In this document: piece by piece, positions 1 to 5,392 of the stretch
Layout: each line of letters opens with the position of its first letter
How positions within the stretch are numbered: position 1 is the stretch's first letter
Source of the DNA: Clostridiales bacterium
Lineage (GTDB): Bacteria; Bacillota; Clostridia; Oscillospirales; CAG-272
Length of the DNA: 16,179 nt
Assembly (NCBI GenBank): GCA_019415985.1
Contig: DXYE01000016.1
Location: forward strand, 18,481-34,659
Direction of reading: 5' to 3'
Made by a program: the position numbers and the translations under genes
Notes under the pieces: generated by a model
Told to the model about the DNA's origin: nothing
Seen by the model: only the letters and a program-made list of their open reading frames with translations
Database searches by the model: none

Positions 1-26
1 TTGCCGAGATCCTCCCAAAATTCCAT
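1..26 (-). CDS. 5' end of an unidentified gene that leaves the window
   Basis: An ATG at 26-24 on the minus strand opens a frame reading MEFWEDLG before the window ends. A purine-rich ribosome site (GAAGGGA) sits 7 nt upstream. A near-consensus promoter lies about 140 nt further upstream on the same strand (169-197), which supports a real divergent gene. Only eight residues are visible, so no function can be given. Short clostridial proteins, some with zinc ribbons, can begin with a similar acidic and aromatic run, but that is only an impression. Confidence 0.5.
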
Positions 27-158
27 CTAAAAATCCCTTCTTTGCTGTAAAAATGAGTAAAATTTCAAAGAAAAACAACAAATTATGCAAAGTTGTTTAT
101 ATATGCAGCAATAAAAACATTTCCTATGGCAATATTTATGGGGCTATTATCACTCCTT

Positions 159-194
159 TTATACTTACAGTATAACATACGATATTTTGTATGT
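159..194. promoter_or_regulatory. Two operator-like palindromes over the leftward promoter
   Basis: TTATACT-tac-AGTATAA (159-175) is a perfect 7-bp inverted repeat covering the -10 hexamer. ACATAC-N8-GTATGT (175-194) is a perfect 6-bp inverted repeat filling the -35/-10 spacer. Such sites are typical of small dimeric repressors such as GntR or MarR types, but the repressor is not identifiable here. Confidence 0.5.
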
Positions 195-197
195 CAA
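169..197 (-). promoter_or_regulatory. Strong sigma-A type promoter for the leftward gene
   Basis: On the minus strand a perfect -35 TTGACA (197-192) is followed after exactly 17 nt by TATACT (174-169). Transcription would run leftward and give a leader of about 135 nt before the ATG at 26. Two palindromes overlap the promoter (see the next entry), so it is probably repressible. Confidence 0.75.
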
Positions 198-230
198 TTC
201 TTTTTCAAAGGATTACATAAAAACTTACCT

Positions 231-264
231 GCTGACAAAGAATAGAAGTACCAAATTTATAATA
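231..264 (+). promoter_or_regulatory. Weak candidate promoter for spoVAC
   Basis: TATAATA at 258-264 resembles both a sigma-A -10 and the CATAATA-like -10 of forespore sigma factors F and G (6 of 7 matches). CTGACA at 232-237 could be a -35, but its spacing of 20 nt is long for sigma-A and the match to a sigma-G -35 is poor. spoVA genes are normally sigma-G dependent. That expectation is family knowledge, and the promoter itself is only suggested by the sequence. Confidence 0.3.
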
Positions 265-299
265 GAAGGGCTTAACCTACAGGAAAGGATGAGTACAAC

Positions 300-746
300 A
301 TGAATCTCGATAAACAAACATATCAGAAATACGCCGCTGCCCGCAGCAAAAAGTCCAACTTATTCTGGGACTGTATCAAGGCGTTTCTTGTGGGAGGGCT
401 GATCTGTACGATTGCTGAGATTTTGTTTCATGCATATCTGGCTCTGTCGCTGACAGAGGATAACGTTAAAGTCTTGGTACCGGTAACGCTGATCTTTATC
501 GCTGCACTGTTGACCGGAATAGGCTGGTTCGACAAGATTGCCAAGCACGCTGGCGCGGGGACGCTGGTACCGATCACGGGATTTGCCAACGCAGTGGTAG
601 CGCCCGCGATTGACACAAAATCCGAGGGGTTTGTACTCGGAGTCGGCGCTAAAATGTTTACGATTGCGGGGCCGGTTATCGTCTACGGCACCGTGGCGAG
701 CGTGATTTACGGTGTCATATATTGGATTATGCAGATGATTTTATGA
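300..746 (+). CDS. spoVAC: Stage V sporulation protein AC (SpoVAC)
   Basis: SpoVAC is an integral membrane protein of the spore inner membrane. It belongs to the SpoVA channel that loads Ca-dipicolinic acid into the forespore and releases it on germination. The 148-aa product has the family's usual length and shows the signature runs KAFLVGGLICTI (about residues 28-39), GAGTLVPITGFAN (about 85-97) and KSEGFVLGVGAKMF (about 107-120), with four or so hydrophobic helices. The start is an ATG behind AGGAAAGGATG. In Clostridia spoVAC is usually followed at once by spoVAD and spoVAE. Here the next intact plus-strand gene is 880 nt away and unrelated, and decayed recombinase sequence begins 9 nt after the stop. 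The gene itself is intact. Confidence 0.95.
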   Translation: MNLDKQTYQKYAAARSKKSNLFWDCIKAFLVGGLICTIAEILFHAYLALSLTEDNVKVLVPVTLIFIAALLTGIGWFDKIAKHAGAGTLVPITGFANAVVAPAIDTKSEGFVLGVGAKMFTIAGPVIVYGTVASVIYGVIYWIMQMIL

Positions 747-754
747 AAAAGCGG

Positions 755-1350
755 CTACACCATTGCGGCAAAGCTTTGTCGGCAGCCTTTATTGAAACAG
801 CGGAGCTGCCAAGTCATGCATGAATATACGCAGAGGCTGAGAAAACAGGGAACTCTTCGTCTGTTAGGCATAAAGCGCAAGGCGCCTTTTGCGTCAATCA
901 TTATGCCGTTTTCTTTTTCCACGATGCAGGGGATTTCCCGCGATACCGGCTCGACCTTCGGCGCTTTCTTTGCTGTCTTTGCTTTCTGCCGATAGAATTT
1001 TACTCGACAGGCAGGGCTGTAATACAGGGTATTTATTCGTTTGGATTCAAAGGTTTCGCTACAGCATTTACAGGTCGGCTTCAGGGGTTCGCCTACGGTG
1101 CGTTCGCCGGATTTGATTTGTTCGTAGCGTTTACGGTTTTTGATTCAGCTTCTTCGCAGCTGTTTCTGCCGCTTGGCTTCCTCTACGAACAGATTCGGTT
1201 TGGGCAGTTCAAGGTGCCCGATGAATTTCAGATGAATCTAAGCCTCTTGCGCAAATCCCCGTCAAACTTTTCCGGAGCGTGGACAAGGATTTTCAATAAA
1301 TCGTTGATCATCGGAGTGGTCAGATCTGAAAAGTCGGTGTTCCTATGAGA
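755..1350 (-). pseudogene. Decayed C-terminal part of a serine site-specific recombinase with a zinc-finger tail
   Basis: Read on the minus strand, successive frames give FSDLTTPMINDLLKILVHAP (near 1330-1270), then after a frame change IHLKFIGHLELPKPN (near 1235-1190), then after a TGA stop KNRKRYEQIKSGERTVGEP and a cysteine cluster CKCC...SPACRVKFYRQKAK (about 1070-980). The frame finally stops at 757-755. The first two blocks match the pattern seen near the C-terminus of large serine recombinases of conjugative transposons (DUF4368-type region: an 'I-hydrophobic-VHAPEK' strand followed by 'IhhxFIGxLxxP'). The tail resembles a C2C2 zinc finger. The catalytic resolvase domain is missing. At least one frameshift and one in-frame stop show it is dead. 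The family name rests on motif memory. Confidence 0.5.
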
Positions 1351-1362
1351 TACACGAGCTTG

Positions 1363-1382
1363 TGACAGAGAAATATCTGTCA
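1363..1382. repeat. Short inverted repeat in gene-free sequence
   Basis: TGACAGA-gaaata-TCTGTCA is a perfect 7-bp inverted repeat just beyond the recombinase remnant. The stretch around it (about 1350-1500) holds no gene I can support. It could be an old element end or operator, or it could be chance. Confidence 0.3.
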
Positions 1383-1504
1383 AAGATACTATGGGAGCTT
1401 TCCTAGATGCACAAGGAATTGCTTTTCAATGTATACAACACCGCACTTTGGCGGCTTTGCCGAAGTTTTCAATCCTTCTTGATGAATACGAGAATAAAAA
1501 CATA

Positions 1505-1533
1505 TTGACTTATATCGTGGTTTGTGGTATCAT
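1505..1533 (+). promoter_or_regulatory. Sigma-A promoter of the Nim-like gene
   Basis: TTGACT (1505-1510) is followed after 17 nt by TATCAT (1528-1533), matching 5 of 6 and 5 of 6 consensus bases. The start of transcription would be near 1540, giving a leader of about 90 nt that contains the hairpin described next. Confidence 0.65.
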
Positions 1534-1545
1534 AATAAAAATAAA

Positions 1546-1616
1546 TTTTCCGCCGGGAAAACGCTTATTTCTACTCCGTTAGGCCATTGAAGGGGTAAAA
1601 ATAAGCGTTTTGTTTT
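1546..1616 (+). promoter_or_regulatory. Leader hairpin with T-tract, a probable transcription attenuator
   Basis: AAAACGCTTATTT (1558-1570) pairs perfectly with AAATAAGCGTTTT (1599-1611). One C/A mismatch further in, UACUCC (1572-1577) pairs with GGGGUA (1592-1597), giving about 19 bp in all, and the 3' arm runs into GTTTTT. A small competing hairpin, TTTTCC-GCCG-GGAAAA (1546-1561), shares four bases of the 5' arm. The structure lies between a promoter (1505-1533) and the AGGAGG ribosome site at 1621, so it sits inside the leader and could stop transcription conditionally. The signal that would relieve it is unknown. Confidence 0.6.
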
Positions 1617-1630
1617 TATAGGAGGTTCGT

Positions 1631-2134
1631 ATGGTATTTCGAGAAATGATAAGAAAAAAACAGGCGTTATCCCCACAGGAAATTGAGCATATTCTGTACA
1701 AGGGAACATCAGGAGTGCTTGCCTTAATGGGCGACAACGATTATCCATATGCTGTTCCAATCAGTTATGTTTATGATGGAGAAAAAATCTATTTTCACAG
1801 TGCAAAAAGCGGGCATAAGTTAGACGCTATCCAAAGAAATGCAAAAGTATCTTTTTGTGTAATTGATCAGGATTTGGTTGTTCCAGAAGAATACACAAGC
1901 TATTTCAGAAGTGTGATTGCGTTTGGGCAGATACAAATCATAACTGATGAACGGAAAAAGCGAAGCGCCATAGAAAAATTAGCGGTCAAATATGCACCGA
2001 ATAATACCGCCGTCAGCTGCGATAATGCGATAAACCGAGAATGGAAATCTCTTTGTATGTTGGAAATGATAATCGACCACATGACAGGAAAGGAAGCGAT
2101 TGAGCTTGTAAGAAAGAAGCAACAAAAGCAATAA
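1631..2134 (+). CDS. Pyridoxamine 5'-phosphate oxidase-like (Nim-family) flavin-binding protein
   Basis: The product is a 167-aa split-barrel protein of the type that binds FMN. The N-terminus shows the usual order: a basic REMIRKKQALS start, an EIEHIL helix, GTSGVLALMGDNDYPYAVP (about 25-43), SYVYDGEKIYFHSAKSGHK (about 45-63) and a later strand VSFCVIDQD. Relatives include NimA-type 5-nitroimidazole reductases and many uncharacterised cytoplasmic flavoproteins. Nitroimidazole reduction is possible but not shown. The ATG has an ideal AGGAGG 5 nt away. The gene is AT-richer than the core genes nearby and sits alone between a promoter with an attenuator-like leader and a terminator, consistent with acquired cargo. 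The frame is intact. Confidence 0.85.
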   Translation: MVFREMIRKKQALSPQEIEHILYKGTSGVLALMGDNDYPYAVPISYVYDGEKIYFHSAKSGHKLDAIQRNAKVSFCVIDQDLVVPEEYTSYFRSVIAFGQIQIITDERKKRSAIEKLAVKYAPNNTAVSCDNAINREWKSLCMLEMIIDHMTGKEAIELVRKKQQKQ

Positions 2135-2189
2135 TTGAATATGATGTAGATTAAATTAACCCGCCGGGGTTTCACTTAATTGTGTAGTA

Positions 2190-2220
2190 GGCCAGCGTTA
2201 CACAAACGTTGGCCTTTTTT
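2190..2220 (+). terminator. Rho-independent terminator after the Nim-like gene
   Basis: GGCCAGCGTT (2190-2199) pairs with AACGTTGGCC (2205-2214), all pairs except one A/C mismatch, and is followed by TTTTTT. It lies 55 nt after the Nim-like stop but only 20 nt before the start of the next gene, so it may also act in that gene's leader. A smaller AACCC-GCCG-GGGTT hairpin lies just upstream, near 2158-2171. Confidence 0.75.
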
Positions 2221-2240
2221 AATTATAGGGAGATGATACT

Positions 2241-2924
2241 ATGTGGATACTTTTAGGAACAGTAATAACAACAAGTTTTTTTGATAGCTTGAACCCCTCT
2301 GCCATCGCACAGCAAATGCTGTTGCAGGTTATGGTAAAAAATAAAAGACACATCTGGTTTTTTATTTTTGGAATCGGAACAGCAAACCTCGTATTGGGAT
2401 TGGCGATTTATTATGGTATTGCAACATGGGTTTCAAAGCTGCTTTCCAAAGCCATCGAAATTTATCCATGGTATGTATATGGAGCTGCGCTAGGCGCAGG
2501 TATCCTTTGCCTATTGTTAGGAATACGTCTTATCTCCAAAACCAAACGCAATATAAAAAACAGTGTTGAAGTAACGACCGAAGTAAAAAATCCATCACAA
2601 CTTTCTCCACTATTCTTATTTTTCTTAGGTGCGGCTTTTTGCGCTGTCGAATTAACAAGTGCATTCCCTTATTTCGGTTTTTTGGCCATATTAACAACTT
2701 ATAATTTAACATTTCCTCTCGTCATAGTCTTTCTTATAATATATGACTTGATATATGTATTGCCACTAATTTTGCTTTATTTCGCATATAACAAACTGCA
2801 AGGCACAGCTATCATTAAAAAGATAGAAAGCATTTTAAGCAAAGTTGCAGCCTATATTGTTCCTGTTGTAGTAACGCTGTTGGGTATTCTTTTGCTTTAT
2901 TACGGAATATATTCGTTAATTTAA
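2241..2924 (+). CDS. Six-TM membrane protein of the GAP/Sap (LysE-CcdA-like) type
   Basis: This 227-aa, strongly hydrophobic protein has about six membrane helices, starting directly with MWILLGTVITTSFFDSLNPS. The DSLNPSAIA run in the first helix, the charged cytoplasmic loop around residues 98-118 (SKTKRNIKNSVEVTTEVKN), and a second half beginning LSPLFLFFLGAAFCAVELTS resemble the two-repeat GAP/Sap proteins and the broader LysE/CcdA-like exporters. The substrate is unknown. CcdA-type active cysteines are not evident: the protein has a cysteine in the third helix and one in the fourth, in no CxxC pair. The ATG is preceded by AGGGAGA. The gene is AT-rich like its upstream neighbour and may share its origin. 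Confidence 0.65.
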   Translation: MWILLGTVITTSFFDSLNPSAIAQQMLLQVMVKNKRHIWFFIFGIGTANLVLGLAIYYGIATWVSKLLSKAIEIYPWYVYGAALGAGILCLLLGIRLISKTKRNIKNSVEVTTEVKNPSQLSPLFLFFLGAAFCAVELTSAFPYFGFLAILTTYNLTFPLVIVFLIIYDLIYVLPLILLYFAYNKLQGTAIIKKIESILSKVAAYIVPVVVTLLGILLLYYGIYSLI

Positions 2925-3163
2925 ATGACAGGAAATAGAGAGCGTATTGTCATGACTACCTGTATAAACAATCAATTTTATTATGGATCTCAAACAATAA
3001 AAGCCTTATGATTGTTGTGGAACTTTGAGCCCGCGAGTATGAATAAAAAATTATATTGCTGCTGCTAATAATTTCTGTTTTCTGAACGCCCACGCGGTTT
3101 TATGCTGTTATGGGCCTTTGCTGTCTTTACCCCCTACTTGGGGCAGAAAGGGGGGTGAGTAAA
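2925..3163 (+). other. Gene-free leader of the decayed ICE module
   Basis: No gene is supported here. The right part contains GCCCA-N18-TGGGC (about 3090-3117) and the pyrimidine/purine block CCCCCTACTTGGGG followed by AAAGGGGGG, which acts as the ribosome site of the sigma-factor remnant at 3164. This arrangement is what I recall upstream of sigma genes in Tn1549-type elements. Confidence 0.4.
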
Positions 3164-3594
3164 ATGACGAACACACGGCAGCATCGCGGAGCATATCGAG
3201 TAATACCTTCAAAGTTTTTTGCAAAATCGTACCGTATCATACAGTGCTGACGCCTATAAGAAATTACGGAGAAAACGCAATTTGAAGTATCCCTTGACTA
3301 TCTTCGAGATGTTTGCTTTGGACCTGCTTCCACAGACAAATACTTGTGAAACATAATGTCCCTACCGTCTTTACTGTTCGCAGGAAAACGGTAATCGCGG
3401 ATAGTGAAGTATTAGCAGCGGCCCTTTTGCGCTTGCCGGAGAAGCTGCGGGAAGTCCTGCTCTTACGCTTCTGCCTGGCCTATAACGACGCAGAAATTGG
3501 CAGAATGTTTGGGGCGTTGCAGGAGTACAATTATCCGCAGAAAACATATGGCGCTGCGTCTACTGCGAAAGGAAGTGGAGGCGGTGAAGAATGA
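3164..3594 (+). pseudogene. Frameshifted Tn1549-type sigma-70-like factor
   Basis: From an ATG at 3164 with a strong AAAGGGGGG site the frame reads TNTRQHRGAYRVIPSKFFAK and stops at a TGA near 3248. Matching pieces continue in other frames: DAYKKLRRKRNL (near 3250-3285), SLDYLRDVCFGPASTDKY (near 3290-3345), then an open piece from about 3346 with VPTVFTVRRKTVIADSEVLA and RLPEKLREVLLLRFCLAYND. The last of these is the region-4 HTH signature of small sigma factors in conjugative elements, including DAEIGRMFG. A further shift follows GRMFG. At least three frameshifts make it non-functional. Its stop overlaps the ATG of the next small gene (ATGA), the usual coupling of these two genes. Confidence 0.7.
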
Positions 3595-3790
3595 GGAATA
3601 GGAAGTACAAATCACTGCCTTATGACGTCAACGAAAAAGCCACCGCCGGAGAGATGAAAGCAGTAAACACAGTAGTCCGGCATTACACCGGCTATATCAA
3701 ATATCTGTTCTACCTTCGAGTAAATATAAACGATGATCTTCAAGACTACTTGAAATCGCAGTTAATGGAAACAAGTATTTCGTTGTTGGT
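3591..3790 (+). pseudogene. Remnant of the small ICE helix-turn-helix protein
   Basis: The frame starts MRNRKYKSLPYDVNEKATAG and goes on to KAVNTVVRHYTGYIKYL and DDLQDYLKSQLME. This is the pattern of the roughly 60-70 aa HTH proteins that follow the sigma gene in Tn1549-like elements (LPYxxIxxATxGxxxAVxxVLxHYxGYIxxL). The normal end, a short arginine-rich tail, is not recognisable. After about position 3775 the frame runs on to 3938 through sequence antisense to the ybaK-like gene, so the C-terminus looks replaced at the element boundary. A shortened or read-through protein could still be made. Confidence 0.6.
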
Positions 3791-3812
3791 CCATTCCCTA
3801 ATGAATCTGACT

Positions 3813-4280
3813 TTATGGAATCCTGCAAACTTCAACCCAGCATTTAAAATCAGAATACCGTTCCAATTCTCTCATGGAAAGCTCAATTGCACTATTACTG
3901 CTCCCGCACGCAGGGAATACGGTTTCGAATCTTTGTAGCGATTTATCTAAATATACAGTTACGTTTTCGTTCACTGCAAAGGGACAAACACCCCCTACGG
4001 CATGTCCGACCTGTGTGAGCGTTTCTTCTGGTGTAAGCATTTTGGCTTTTGTTCCAAACTGAGCCTTGTATTTCGAATTATCAATTCTCGCATCACCTGT
4101 GGATACAACCAAAATCGGTTTATTACCAACCCAAAACGACAATGTTTTGGCAATCCGGCACGGTTCGCACGCCAGTGCCTTCGCAGCCAATTCGACAGTT
4201 GCGCTGGAAACTTCAAATTCCCGCACACGGTGCTCTATTCCAAATTTTTTAAAATACTCTTTAACCGTTTCAATTGCCAT
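3813..4280 (-). CDS. YbaK/EbsC family aminoacyl-tRNA deacylase
   Basis: This 155-aa cytoplasmic protein is of the YbaK/ProX editing-domain family, which hydrolyses mischarged tRNAs such as Cys-tRNA(Pro) or Ala-tRNA(Pro). Visible signatures are the N-terminal MAIETVKEYF helix, CEPCRIAKTLSF with Lys45 in the position of the family's catalytic lysine, GDARID, and the C-terminal VFPACGSSNSAIEL block that closes the substrate pocket. Length is normal for the family. The start has a GGGGGAAAG site. The stop at 3813 falls right at the edge of the decayed conjugative-element segment, yet the C-terminus (CWVEVCRIP) looks complete. Which mischarged tRNA it edits cannot be told from the sequence. Confidence 0.9.
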   Translation of the reverse strand: MAIETVKEYFKKFGIEHRVREFEVSSATVELAAKALACEPCRIAKTLSFWVGNKPILVVSTGDARIDNSKYKAQFGTKAKMLTPEETLTQVGHAVGGVCPFAVNENVTVYLDKSLQRFETVFPACGSSNSAIELSMRELERYSDFKCWVEVCRIP

Positions 4281-4353
4281 AGCTGTTCTCTTTCCCCCTT
4301 TATCTGTTCTCTGAGGTACGTGCGCTGAGAGAAACCGAATTTCGGACCAGTAT

Positions 4354-4412
4354 ATACCGTTGAAGGTTTACGGTAAAATTTTTTGTTCTGAAAACAGTTT
4401 GTTCAACGGTAT
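4354..4412 (-). repeat. Inverted repeat in the leader of the ybaK-like gene
   Basis: ATACCGTTGAA (4354-4364) and TTCAACGGTAT (4402-4412) form a perfect 11-bp stem around 37 nt. In the minus-strand RNA the distal ACGGT can also pair with a nearer ACCGT (around 4370-4374), which would exclude the long stem. No T-box signature (GGTGGNACCGCGG) is visible. Both a regulatory leader and an element end are possible. Confidence 0.4.
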
Positions 4413-4468
4413 TATAACTCCGGTTTATTCAATAATTTGGATTCGATGCTCTTTTGTTTGCCGATTTT

Positions 4469-4498
4469 ATTATACTTTACCAGCGTAGCCAATGTCCT
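4469..4498 (-). promoter_or_regulatory. Possible promoter for the ybaK-like gene
   Basis: On the minus strand TATAAT (4474-4469) lies 18 nt after AGGACA (4498-4493), which keeps the GACA of the -35 consensus. It would give a leader of about 180 nt that contains the 4354-4412 inverted repeat. No clear rho-independent terminator for mntP is seen in 4499-4571; the AAAGAGCTCTTT palindrome at 4543-4554 has no U-tract. Confidence 0.35.
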
Positions 4499-4571
4499 CC
4501 TATAAATGATAATGTAATATCGGAGAGAATAGTTCAAGGCTCAAAGAGCTCTTTCTTGCTCTGAAATTTTA

Positions 4572-5138
4572 TCAAAGCGGAAGCCAGCCCAAATGCTCGA
4601 GAAGAATTTTGATTCCCATTGCAATGAGAACCAATCCTCCCAAAAATTCAGAAAACGATTTATATTTTGTACCGAAAACATGACCGATTTTAACACCGAC
4701 CGCGGAAAGACCAAAGGTAATGATACCTATAAACAAAATGGCAGGAAGAATATCCACCTGTAAAAAGGAAAAGGTAACACCGATAGCCAGCGCATCTATG
4801 CTTGTTGCAAGCGCCAACGGCAGCATAACAGCAAAACGGAAGGAATCATTCAGCGCTTCGGTTTCTTTGCTGCATGCCTCCCGTATCATATTGATGCCGA
4901 TAAGACATAGCAGAACAAAGGCGATCCAATGATCTATATCCGTAATGAATTCTTGAAATTGGGTACCTAAAGCATATCCTGCAAGAGGCATCAGCGCCTG
5001 AAACAGACCGAAATACAGGCCTGTAAGTAGCGCATGCCTCAGCTTGAGCTGCTTTACGGACAATCCTTTACACACAGCTACGGCAAATGCATCCATAGAG
5101 AGTCCAACTGCTATTAAAAACAATTCCCAAGTTCCCAT
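4572..5138 (-). CDS. mntP: Manganese efflux pump MntP
   Basis: MntP is a cytoplasmic-membrane protein that exports Mn2+ and protects against manganese excess. The 188-aa product has six hydrophobic helices and the two internal-repeat signatures expected of the family: GLSMDAFAVAVCKGL (Asp16) and SIDALAIGVTFSF (Asp115), plus ending helices with GGLVLIAMGIKILLEH. The frame is open up to 5318, but I place the start at the ATG at 5138. GGAG lies 6 nt before it, and homologues begin at the equivalent MGxxELFLIAVGLSMDAF position. The extra 60 residues have no family match I recognise. The gene is often controlled by a manganese yybP-ykoY riboswitch, but I do not see that motif in the 250 nt upstream. 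Confidence 0.93.
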   Translation of the reverse strand: MGTWELFLIAVGLSMDAFAVAVCKGLSVKQLKLRHALLTGLYFGLFQALMPLAGYALGTQFQEFITDIDHWIAFVLLCLIGINMIREACSKETEALNDSFRFAVMLPLALATSIDALAIGVTFSFLQVDILPAILFIGIITFGLSAVGVKIGHVFGTKYKSFSEFLGGLVLIAMGIKILLEHLGWLPL

Positions 5139-5192
5139 TTTAATCTCCATACCGCTGTCCGCGGTGCATAAATATAAATTTGTCAAAACTGG

Positions 5193-5217
5193 AAAAATGG
5201 GATAGAACCCCATTTTT
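5193..5217 (-). promoter_or_regulatory. Stem-loop in the mntP leader
   Basis: On the minus strand AAAAATGGG (5217-5209) pairs perfectly with CCCATTTTT (5201-5193) around a 7-nt loop. The U-rich 3' arm would let it act as a weak intrinsic terminator or attenuator 54 nt before the mntP start. A near-palindrome, ATACGAATTTGTAT (5222-5235), lies just upstream and could be a metalloregulator operator. Confidence 0.45.
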
Positions 5218-5392
5218 AGATATACGAATTTGTATGTGAATGAAGCTTCCGCTTTTGTAAACAGGAAAACTTTCTCACCAACTTGCCATTCTCGCCATTC
5301 TCTTAATACGTGACACACATTTCGACTGTGGGTTATCAGAGAACGGTCCTAGAAAAGCAAGCGTTGGAGCATTTTATGAATTCGTTGAAAGA

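Larger units (their letters stand above)
750..3790. mobile_element. Remains of a Tn1549-type integrative conjugative element with two intact cargo genes
   Basis: The segment holds a degraded serine-recombinase C-terminus (minus, about 755-1350) and, at its far end, a frameshifted Tn1549-type sigma-factor gene and its small HTH partner (3164-3790). Between them are two intact, visibly AT-richer genes (1631-2924). It starts within 10 nt of the spoVAC stop and ends within about 25 nt of the 3' end of the ybaK-like gene. No target-site duplication or terminal repeat was seen, and relaxase and coupling-protein genes are absent. The limits are therefore approximate, and it may be two separate insertions. 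Confidence 0.45.

Noticed and set aside
792..1348. Plus-strand open frames between spoVAC and the Nim-like gene
   Set aside because: They have no ribosome sites or recognisable motifs and are antisense to the recombinase remnant, whose minus-strand reading is much more protein-like.
755..3815. A new defence or toxin-antitoxin system in the accessory region
   Set aside because: The only intact genes there are a Nim-like flavoprotein and a GAP/Sap-like membrane protein. The rest are degraded conjugative-element genes, with no nuclease, toxin or NTPase motif.
5158..5186. TTGACA upstream of mntP as a -35 element
   Set aside because: At 17 nt downstream the sequence is CGCGGA, with no usable -10.
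4572..5318. A 248-aa MntP with a 60-residue N-terminal extension
   Set aside because: The ATG at 5138 has a well-placed GGAG and matches the family's normal start. The extension has no membrane or family features, so it is treated as leader.
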